Positions 20,464 through 28,049 of a DNA stretch of 64,000 nucleotides are shown here, in pieces. Under the pieces are notes generated by a model. The model searched no databases and had not been told where the DNA came from. It saw only the letters and a program-made list of their open reading frames with translations. Source of the stretch: Limisphaera sp026417315 (GTDB lineage Bacteria > Verrucomicrobiota > Verrucomicrobiia > Limisphaerales > Limisphaeraceae); the NCBI RefSeq assembly GCF_049537125.1, contig NZ_JBMVQY010000001.1:1116001-1180000 (forward strand). The letters are read 5' to 3'. A program made the translations under genes and the position numbers. Every line of letters begins with the position of its first letter. Position 1 is the stretch's first letter.

Positions 20464-21900
20464 TCAACGGTGGAACTGGTTGACCGCTGCAGTCCATGCC
20501 TCCTGCAAAACGTCCGGCGTCGCCACGCCCAGCCACAACGACAATCCCAGCAACACCAGGCAGGGCCAAATCACCCCCGGTGTTTCCGGGTATCGGCGCG
20601 CCACCTCGCGCGAACGAAGCCGGGGCCGGCCGTCCCACACCGCCAACGTCACCCGCGTCAACCCCAGGAACGCCAGCAGCAGCCCCCCCAACAACACCCC
20701 CGCCGCAAGACCGTGCCCCTCCTCCAACATCGCTCGCAGGACCCGCAGCTCACTGAAGAACGGAGCAAAGGGTGGAAAGGCCGTGACCGCCAGCAAGCCC
20801 GCCACAAAAATCCCCCCGGACATCGGCGTCACCATCGACAAACCGGCCACTTCATCCATGGTCCGCCCGCCGCCGGCCCGGCGCAAATTCCCCCCGCTCA
20901 AAAACAGGGCTCCCTTGCTCAGGCTGTTCGCCCACACATGAAACAACGCCGCCCACAGCCCGGCCCGACCCATGGCCGCCCCGACACTCAGAATCCCCAT
21001 GTGCTCCACACTCGAATAGGCCAGCATTCGCTTGAAATCCCGCGTACCCAGCAGCATCAGCGCGGCCACCCCCAGGGAAAACAGCCCCAGCACCGCGAGG
21101 CTGCGGTCGGCCACCGCACCAGCCCCCGCTGCCTCTACCACGGCCCGCACCCGCAGAATTGCGGCAAACGCCACGGTTGTCACCGCCCCGGCCAACAGAG
21201 CCCCCACCACCCCGGGTGCTTCACCGTAGGCATCGGGCTTCCATGTGTGCATGGGGGCCAGTCCCATCTTCGTTCCGTAACCTGCCAGGATCAACACCCA
21301 TGCCGCCAACAGCCAGGGCCTCGACAGTTGCGCCGCTTCCGCCGTAAGCCCGTCAAAGGTCAGATCCCCGCGCCCCGCGCCGTGCAGAGAGGCATAGCCC
21401 AGACAAAAGGAGCCCAACAACGACAGGGCAATCCCCGTACCACCAACCAGGAGATACTTCCACGTGGCTTCGAAGGCCCGGGGCGTGCCGTTGAAATGCA
21501 ACAGGGGCACCGCGGCAAGGGTCACCGCCTCCGTGGTAATCCACAAAAGCCCCAAATGCCGCGCCTGATGCCCCGCACTCACCAAAGCGAGCACGGCCAG
21601 CAACGATGCCACAAACACGCGGTTCGGCCGCTCCTGGCGCAACCTCAGATACGTCACCGCGTACCACGAACACAACAGGAACAGGAGGGACACCACCGGC
21701 AGCATCGCCCGCGCCAATGCATCAAAGCCCCACCACCCGCCTGGCGACACCTCCGGCGGCGCACAAAGCAACCACAGCGCCACTGCCGTGTGCAGCCCCC
21801 CGGCCGCCGGCAACCACCACGAGCGTGTCCGCTCGTGCGGCCAGACCGCCGCACCCATCGCCGCCACCAGCGGAACCAGCACCAAAAGCCGCTCTCTCAT
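20464..21900 (-). CDS. Proton-conducting antiporter-like membrane subunit (HyfF/MrpD-like)
   Basis: A 478-residue polytopic protein with about 14 membrane segments, of the NuoL/M/N-MrpD superfamily. It has the conserved helix-5-type Glu in LLWITTEAVTLA and the helix-7 Lys in GYGTKMGLAPMHTW. The WKYLLVGGTGIAL and YSSVEHMGILSVG blocks are also present; these are more HyfF-like than HyfB-like. These residues form the ion path in complex I-type pumps, so ion translocation is a reasonable inference. The start overlaps the HyfE-like gene by four bases (ATGA). Confidence 0.9.
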   Translation of the reverse strand: MRERLLVLVPLVAAMGAAVWPHERTRSWWLPAAGGLHTAVALWLLCAPPEVSPGGWWGFDALARAMLPVVSLLFLLCSWYAVTYLRLRQERPNRVFVASLLAVLALVSAGHQARHLGLLWITTEAVTLAAVPLLHFNGTPRAFEATWKYLLVGGTGIALSLLGSFCLGYASLHGAGRGDLTFDGLTAEAAQLSRPWLLAAWVLILAGYGTKMGLAPMHTWKPDAYGEAPGVVGALLAGAVTTVAFAAILRVRAVVEAAGAGAVADRSLAVLGLFSLGVAALMLLGTRDFKRMLAYSSVEHMGILSVGAAMGRAGLWAALFHVWANSLSKGALFLSGGNLRRAGGGRTMDEVAGLSMVTPMSGGIFVAGLLAVTAFPPFAPFFSELRVLRAMLEEGHGLAAGVLLGGLLLAFLGLTRVTLAVWDGRPRLRSREVARRYPETPGVIWPCLVLLGLSLWLGVATPDVLQEAWTAAVNQFHR

Positions 21901-22538
21901 TCTCGCAACACCGTCAGCTTGCGCGTGTCCAGCGAATCAAAAGCCCGCTGAATCCGGTCCACCACAATGCCCAGGATGAACACCCCCACCGTGACATCCA
22001 GTAAGATGCCCGCCTCCACCAGCAGGGGCATCGACCGAATCAACAGCAGCCCAAACAGGTAAATGCCGTTTTCCAGGATCAAATAGCCGCACACTTGCGC
22101 CATGGCTTTGGACCGCCCCATCAGCAACACCAATCCGGTGAACAGCGAGGCCAGCGATCCCGGCACCAACAAGCTGCCGTGGTGCTCCTCCAGGACCGGC
22201 ATGGCACCGGCCAACACCAGCGCCGCCACCGTGCCGCCGGCCCCCAACAACAACGACGGCACAAATCCGAGAAACGGCTCCACCTCGCGATCCACATGAG
22301 CCGCACGCATCGCACGCCGCAACAGCAGCGGAATCACCCAACCCTTGACCACGACCGTTGCCAGTGCCACCGCGCTCAGCCGCCAATCCGCCCCCGGCTC
22401 CATCAACCAGGGCAGCGCCCCCAGCAGCGTTCCCTGCAGCGACACCACCGCGATCAGCGTGGGCAGGCGGCTCGTTCCCAGGGCCCACAGGTTGAGCCCC
22501 ATCACCACCCCGATCAGCGCGTTCACCACCCCGCTCAT
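21897..22538 (-). CDS. HyfE-like membrane subunit
   Basis: A 213-residue membrane protein with six to seven hydrophobic segments, resembling hydrogenase-4 component E, whose C-terminal part is NuoK/MnhC-like. The tail DVTVGVFILGIVVDRIQ is typical. The frame is open further upstream, but that part is the shadow of the HyfC-like gene. ATG 22538 overlaps the HyfC-like stop by four bases and gives the expected MSG start. It probably helps link the antiporter-like subunits in the membrane arm. Confidence 0.85.
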   Translation of the reverse strand: MSGVVNALIGVVMGLNLWALGTSRLPTLIAVVSLQGTLLGALPWLMEPGADWRLSAVALATVVVKGWVIPLLLRRAMRAAHVDREVEPFLGFVPSLLLGAGGTVAALVLAGAMPVLEEHHGSLLVPGSLASLFTGLVLLMGRSKAMAQVCGYLILENGIYLFGLLLIRSMPLLVEAGILLDVTVGVFILGIVVDRIQRAFDSLDTRKLTVLRE

Positions 22539-23446
22539 GACACCCGGCCCCTCCACGCCACCAGCAATGCAAACACACACAACAAAAAGGCTGTGGTCAG
22601 CAACAACGGCACGCGGCGGAAGGCCGCCCGGGCCATGAACGACTCCACCAGGCCCACCCCCACTGCCACAACCAGCACGCCCCCTGCCAATGCCGCCAGG
22701 GCCGCCCCCCCTCGCAGCGTACCCAACGGCAGCACCGCCTCCACCAGCCACACGGAAAACATCATCAACTTCAGCGCCGCCCCGTGCAAAACCGCCGCAA
22801 GCAATGGCCCGCTATGATCCAACACCATCACCTCGTGAATCATCGTCAACTCCAGATGCGTGTTGGGATCGTCGAAGGGCACACGGCAGTTCTCCGCCAG
22901 CAACACGAAAAACATCCCCGCCGCCCACAACCCCGCGGCAGCGCCCGCGGCCGGCCACAACAGGGTCGCCAAACTCAGGCTCTGGCTCTGGATCACGAGG
23001 GTCAGCACGGCCGCCAACAAGGATGCCTCGGCCAGCACCGCAAAACTCACCTCCCGCGCCGCACCCATGCCCTCGAACGAAGAACCCGTTTCCAAGGCCC
23101 CCCACGCCAGGCAAAAGCGAGCCAGCGCCAGCAGACCCAACCACAGCACCACGTCCCCGGAAAAGCCGGTGCCGCTTCCCCACGGCCCCAGCGGCAACAG
23201 GAACGCCGCCAGCAGCAGCGCCACCCACGCCACCACGGTCACGCCCACAAAGCCGGGTGAGGCCGCCTCACTCAGCACCGATTCCTTGCGCCACAGACGC
23301 ACCAGATCGTAATACAGTTGCAGCACCGGCGGACCACGACGGCCGGCAACCCAGGCCTTGACCTTGTTGATCACACCCGGCAGCAGCGGCGCCATCAGCA
23401 CCCATACAGCCAGTCGTGCCAGCCACTCGAGGCTTCCTTCTCTCAT
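22535..23446 (-). CDS. HyfC/NuoH-like membrane subunit
   Basis: A 303-residue membrane protein of the NuoH/HycD/HyfC family, the subunit that joins the membrane arm to the soluble electron-transfer arm. It shows the signature acidic loop AENCRVPFDDPNTHLE followed by LTMIHEVM, and an N-terminal KVKAWVAGRRGPP loop typical of the family. It has about eight membrane segments. It is separated from the upstream EIIA-fusion gene by 105 bases, the largest gap in the operon, so an internal promoter or processing site could sit there. Confidence 0.92.
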   Translation of the reverse strand: MREGSLEWLARLAVWVLMAPLLPGVINKVKAWVAGRRGPPVLQLYYDLVRLWRKESVLSEAASPGFVGVTVVAWVALLLAAFLLPLGPWGSGTGFSGDVVLWLGLLALARFCLAWGALETGSSFEGMGAAREVSFAVLAEASLLAAVLTLVIQSQSLSLATLLWPAAGAAAGLWAAGMFFVLLAENCRVPFDDPNTHLELTMIHEVMVLDHSGPLLAAVLHGAALKLMMFSVWLVEAVLPLGTLRGGAALAALAGGVLVVAVGVGLVESFMARAAFRRVPLLLTTAFLLCVFALLVAWRGRVS

Positions 23447-23551
23447 CGGCTCCTTTCCCGGTCACCAGGTCTCGCGGCTACGGGCCGGACCACCCGCCGG
23501 ACCCGCGAACCCGCTTGCCCGGCTCAATCCACAAAGTTTCTCGCTCTCCTT

Positions 23552-24250
23552 TCATGTCCCGGCTCCGACTTCTGGGCCGCCCCTGTCCACCTCCGCAGCA
23601 GCCGCCAACAGAGCTTCATCGCCCGCCCCGGCCAGCAGCGCCTGCCGAAACGGCCCACTGGCAACCGCCCGACTCAATCGCGCGAGCAAATCCAGATGGG
23701 CTCGCGGGGTCGGTGCCACGAAAAACAACATCCTTTGCACGGCGACACCATCCGGGGTCGGCCCCGCCGCCTCGAACCCCTCCTCCAGATGCAGCAGCGC
23801 CACCAACCCCGAGCCCGCGCCCAGGACCACCCGTTGACTCAGGTGCGGCAGCGCCATCCCGTTTCCCGCCGGAGCCCACGTGATCCCCCCAGCGGCCCGG
23901 AGCCGTGACTCCAACAAGCGTCTCACCGGGGCCGTGACGCCCGGCAACCGGTCCAGCACCCGCGCCAATACGTCCAGGACATCCCCCGGCTTTACGCCCC
24001 GCCACACCCCGCCCGCGCGCAACAACTCCGACAGGCTCCAACGACTCACCAACGGACCGTTTTCCGTCACCAAAAAGCCCGCCCGCGGCGCCAGCCCCCG
24101 TGCCGCCGCCCACTGCAGGACCTCGGCCCGGTCGAACAAAACCCGGTTCCCATCCCGCATGTGCGGCATGCGCTCATGACGAATCCAGTCCTCGATCACA
24201 CCCTCGGAAACGCCCAGTGACTCCGCGATTTGAGGAAGCGTCAAAAACAT
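23552..24250 (-). CDS. Excisionase/MerR-type DNA-binding domain fused to a PTS EIIA (PtsN-like) domain
   Basis: A 232-residue soluble protein. Residues 1-55 form a helix-turn-helix of the excisionase/MerR type (LPQIAESLGV..VIEDWIRHERMPH). Residues about 75-215 resemble fructose/nitrogen-type EIIA domains, with the phosphorylatable His at H136 in GMALPH. PtsN proteins are known to control potassium transporters and other targets through their phosphorylation state. The ATG at 24250 overlaps the end of the HyfB-like gene by ten bases, so the protein is made with the complex. It could regulate transcription of the operon or the activity of the pump according to PEP supply; this is inference. Confidence 0.82.
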   Translation of the reverse strand: MFLTLPQIAESLGVSEGVIEDWIRHERMPHMRDGNRVLFDRAEVLQWAAARGLAPRAGFLVTENGPLVSRWSLSELLRAGGVWRGVKPGDVLDVLARVLDRLPGVTAPVRRLLESRLRAAGGITWAPAGNGMALPHLSQRVVLGAGSGLVALLHLEEGFEAAGPTPDGVAVQRMLFFVAPTPRAHLDLLARLSRAVASGPFRQALLAGAGDEALLAAAAEVDRGGPEVGAGT

Positions 24251-26217
24251 GGCTGCCAACCCTGCCTGGCAATACCCCAGACCAGCAGACCCAGCCCCAG
24301 CAGTCCGGCCACCAAATACCCCACATAGGCCTGCACCCGGCCATGCTGCAGCTGCCGCAGGGCCAGGGCGGCCCGCAATACCAGCCGGCCAATCGGTTCC
24401 ACCACGAACTCCAGTACCGTCTCCGGCGTATGTGTTTCCCACCTGGCCCGGCGCGGAAACGGTCCCTCCGGTCGCTGCTCCACCCGTCGAGGCCGCAAGA
24501 TCCATGCGAACCACTGCGTCAGGATCGCTGCAAACGAACCCGCCGTGTACTGCATCCGCGGCGTGGGGAGAGCATAACCACAATCCCAGGTGACCGCCCG
24601 CCTGATCCCGTGGCGGTGCATCCGCCACGCCAGCAGCCCGGCCCCCAAACCGCTCAACACCACCAACGCCACATGCATTCGCCCCACGGCGGCCAGCGAT
24701 GCCGGAGCCCCGTCTCCTGTCCATCCGGGCTGCCAAACCGCGACCGCCTCCGCCACTGCACCCCAAAACACCGTGGGCATCAACCCCACCGCCACACAGG
24801 CCGCCGCCAACACCAGCATGGCCCCCCGCATCCAACCCCCACACTCGTGTGCCCCGGCCGCCAACGGCGATCGCGGCGATCCCAAAAACACCACCCCGCA
24901 AACCTTGACGAAGCAGGCCACGGCCATCGCCCCCGTCATGCCCAACAAGATCACCGAAGGAATGGCCAGCCAGCTCACGGCCCCGCGTGTCAGCGCTGCC
25001 TCCATCAGCCCGGAAAACAAAAGCCACTCGCTCACAAACCCGTTCAGGGGCGGTAACGCCGAAATCGCGGCCGCCCCCAGGCCAAACAACCCCGCGGTCC
25101 ACGGCATGCGACGCCACAACCCACCCAACCGGCTCATCTCCCGCGTGCCGGTCGCGTGGGCGACCGAGCCGGCCCCCAAAAACAACAGCGACTTGAAAAG
25201 GCCATGATTCCATACGTGCAGCAGCGCGCCGGCCAGAGCCAACCGGCCCCAGAACGCTTCTCCCTGTCCCGCCGCCACCATGCCAATGCCCAACCCCAAC
25301 AGAATGATCCCGATGTTTTCCACGCTGTGATAAGCCAGGAGACGCTTCAAATCATGCTGCCCCAGCGCAAACGCCACGCCCAACACCGCACTGACCGCCC
25401 CCAACACGGCCACCACCCAGCCGGCAGACTCCGGGACCGGCAGCCACCCGCTGAACCGCGCCAGCCCGTAAACGCCAATCTTGAGCGTCACCCCCGACAA
25501 CATCGCCGAGACATGACTCGGCGCGTTGGCATGAGCGGCCGGCAACCAGACATGAAGCGGAAACACACCCGCCTTCACCCCAAAACCCACCAGCGCCAGC
25601 CAAAACAAGGGCGCCAACTCCACGCGCTCCCGCACAGGGCCCAGCTCCCAACTGCCCGTCCGCGCCGCCCACAACCCGAAAAACGCAAACAAACAAACCG
25701 TCGCCAGATGGGAAGCCGCCAAATACAACCAGCCCGCCTCACGAACCGCCGGCGACCGCCGATCCAGTGTCACAAGGAAGTAGCCCGCAATCGCAAACAA
25801 CTCCCATGCCATCAAAAAATGCAGGCCGTTCGCCACCAAAAGCACCAACCCCAAACCCAACAACAGCACACACCACCAAACCCGCCCCGCCGGGGCCGAC
25901 CGGGGATGCTCCCGGTCGGTCCAGTACTGCCGGGCGTACAAGGTCCCCACACCCCCCACCACACTCAGCAGTGCCAGAAACAACGCACTGAGCGCGTCCA
26001 GCTGCAGATGCACAACCTGGCCGCCCACCGCAACGGCCCACTCCCACTCCCAAACTTGCCCCGTAACAAGAGTGCAAACCGACGCGCCGAGTGCGCACAG
26101 CGCACCCGCCAGGACCGAACCCAGCCAACACCTCGGCGCCCGGACACCGGTGGCCATCCCCACCAGCAACCCGAGCCCGGCGATTCCGAGCAAAAAAGTG
26201 CTCACATTAGCGCTCAT
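24241..26217 (-). CDS. Proton-conducting antiporter-like membrane subunit (HyfB/NuoL-like)
   Basis: A subunit of about 658 residues with roughly 16 membrane segments, first gene of the operon. The key Glu lies in LMAWELFAIAGYFL, and the helix-7 Lys in GFGVKAGVFPLHVWLPAAH, followed by the second Lys helix (LSGVTLKIGVYG) and YHSVENIGIILLG. This pattern matches hydrogenase-4 subunit B and NuoL. An in-frame ATG at 26277 would add 20 residues that look unlike a membrane helix, so 26217 is preferred. Together with the HyfF-like protein this gives two predicted ion channels. Confidence 0.9.
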   Translation of the reverse strand: MSANVSTFLLGIAGLGLLVGMATGVRAPRCWLGSVLAGALCALGASVCTLVTGQVWEWEWAVAVGGQVVHLQLDALSALFLALLSVVGGVGTLYARQYWTDREHPRSAPAGRVWWCVLLLGLGLVLLVANGLHFLMAWELFAIAGYFLVTLDRRSPAVREAGWLYLAASHLATVCLFAFFGLWAARTGSWELGPVRERVELAPLFWLALVGFGVKAGVFPLHVWLPAAHANAPSHVSAMLSGVTLKIGVYGLARFSGWLPVPESAGWVVAVLGAVSAVLGVAFALGQHDLKRLLAYHSVENIGIILLGLGIGMVAAGQGEAFWGRLALAGALLHVWNHGLFKSLLFLGAGSVAHATGTREMSRLGGLWRRMPWTAGLFGLGAAAISALPPLNGFVSEWLLFSGLMEAALTRGAVSWLAIPSVILLGMTGAMAVACFVKVCGVVFLGSPRSPLAAGAHECGGWMRGAMLVLAAACVAVGLMPTVFWGAVAEAVAVWQPGWTGDGAPASLAAVGRMHVALVVLSGLGAGLLAWRMHRHGIRRAVTWDCGYALPTPRMQYTAGSFAAILTQWFAWILRPRRVEQRPEGPFPRRARWETHTPETVLEFVVEPIGRLVLRAALALRQLQHGRVQAYVGYLVAGLLGLGLLVWGIARQGWQPCF

Positions 26218-26863
26218 GCCAAGCCCCACCGGCCCATGGCAACAAAAAAGATGCGACAGGCACACCCCGGAGGGCACGCCGCATGACGTCTGGCTTCAGC
26301 CCGTTTGTCCCTTTGCCCATTGACCGCGCCCAGGACCCGGTCCAGCCAGGGCTGGCGAAACACCCCGGATTCGGAAAAGAACTCCGCTGAACTCCAGGAT
26401 CACCAGGAAACGCTCGATCGGCCCGGTTTTCACCAGGTTTCGATCCTGGAACGCACGGTCCCTGCCCGTCGGAAACGCACGCACGCGGCTTCGATCCCGG
26501 CCACGAACTTCCACGTCTTCACAGGCTGAGGTGCTGTCGCGGCCTCAGGTTCGTCTCCAGCCTTTCTGCCCCCGGCCGCTGCGCCGCAGAGCTCCCTGCC
26601 GGGTCAGGTCCATCCCCGGATCCCTGGCATCTCGGCCGCCGGAGAAATGAGCGGCGGATCGCGTCTCCCGTGAGAAGGCCACTGGTCACCTCGCCGGACC
26701 GCGGAACACCCACCCGCACGGTTTCATCCAAGCCGGTTGGCATCTGCGTTTGCCTTCCCGGCTGACGCGGCCGGCTCCGGGGGTGGTTGGGGCTGGCGAA
26801 AGAGCCGTAAATCGATTACGCTTCGGATTGCGCACGCAAACCTGCAACATTCCCTTTTGAACC
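26218..26863. other. Interval between the Ehr-type operon and the TlpA-like gene
   Basis: These 0.65 kb separate divergent genes and should contain promoters for both. I saw no gene, RNA or convincing -35/-10 pair. Short open frames on both strands have no recognisable product. Confidence 0.45.
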
Positions 26864-27667
26864 ATGAATCCGAACAGTGAACTCACTGTCCCTCCCGCCT
26901 CCCCACCTGCGGAGCATGGCGTCGGACTTGCCGTAGCCACGTTGGTTTTGGGGATTCTTGCCCTCTGCACCAGCCCCATCCTTGTGGGGGGCGTGTTCGG
27001 CCTGGCAGGGCTCATCACCGGTCTTCTCCAGTTGAGCCGGCGGCGTTCCGGGCGGGGCATGGCGCTGTCCGGCACCGTCCTTTCCGGCGTCGCCCTCCTG
27101 GCCAGCGTCGTCCTCGGCATCGCGTACTTCTCCTGGTTCGGTACCTTCTGGAATCGAATCGCTTCGCAAGCCGGTCCGGCCCGGACCGTGGAACCCGACT
27201 TCGAAGCCTGGCAGGGCGTCAAAGCTCCGGAGCTGACCGTCCAAACCCTGGAAGGCCGGCAAATCAAGCTTTCCGAGCTGCAGGGCCGCAGGGTCATCCT
27301 CGACTTCTGGGCCACATGGTGCCCGCCGTGCGTCCGAGAGATTCCGCACTTTGCCCGGCTCCACCGGGAAACCTCCCGGGACCAACTCGTGATCGTGGGC
27401 GTCAGTGACGAGGACGAAGACACCCTCCGCCGATTCGTCCAGAAACAGCAGGTCCCTTACACCGTGGGACGCGCCGCCGAACCCCTGGCCCCGCCATACA
27501 AGAACGTCACCGCCATTCCCACCACCTTCTTCATTGACCGCAAGGGCATCATTCAATCGGTGCTGGTGGGCTATCACAGTTATGAGGACCTGAGAAAACT
27601 GGCCCTCGCAGAGGACTGGCAGGGCGAACCCAACCCGCCGCCCAACGCCGAGGAACCCGACCGCTGA
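26864..27667 (+). CDS. Membrane-anchored TlpA-like thiol-disulfide oxidoreductase
   Basis: A 267-residue protein. The N-terminal third (about 20-85) is a two-helix DUF4190-type membrane module (ATLVLGILALCTSPILVGG...). The C-terminal domain (about 115-260) is a TlpA/ResA-like thioredoxin fold with the redox motif WCPPC near residues 151-155 and the cis-Pro motif AIPTTFFIDRKG. The domain probably faces the periplasm and reduces disulfides, for example in cytochrome maturation. The DUF4190-TlpA fusion is an unusual anchor arrangement. No partner gene is adjacent. Confidence 0.85.
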   Translation: MNPNSELTVPPASPPAEHGVGLAVATLVLGILALCTSPILVGGVFGLAGLITGLLQLSRRRSGRGMALSGTVLSGVALLASVVLGIAYFSWFGTFWNRIASQAGPARTVEPDFEAWQGVKAPELTVQTLEGRQIKLSELQGRRVILDFWATWCPPCVREIPHFARLHRETSRDQLVIVGVSDEDEDTLRRFVQKQQVPYTVGRAAEPLAPPYKNVTAIPTTFFIDRKGIIQSVLVGYHSYEDLRKLALAEDWQGEPNPPPNAEEPDR

Positions 27668-28049
27668 ACGATTGCAGTCGCACCCGTGCGCCACGCCGGC
27701 GCCGCTGCCCGTTCCCCACGGCGACCGGCATGCTTCAGGAGCCGGCAGCGGCCACGATTTCGCACGTCACACCCTTTTGGGCCGTTGCGCCAGGGGCGAA
27801 GCCTGTCGATACGCTTTACCGGTCCCGAGTAGGAACCCGCCATTCTCCCAGCCGGGCCCTCTGCCAGGTCTCTGACGGCGCAGTCGAAGCCGGGCGAATC
27901 ATCCGCAGGCCGATCGTCGCTGCGGGTTAATGAGGCGGCGGGCGGAGGAAACGCTTGGAGCTCGTTCCGGAAACCGCAGACAAGCAAGCCACCTCCCTCA
28001 CCCTCGGACTCGCTCCCCGACCCGCTTCTTCCTACTTTCATCCTGCGAC
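27668..28049. other. Interval upstream of the helicase gene
   Basis: No gene seen. The helicase frame is open from 27930, but the extra 40 residues are Arg/Ser-rich and unlike the family. No promoter could be assigned with confidence. Confidence 0.4.
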
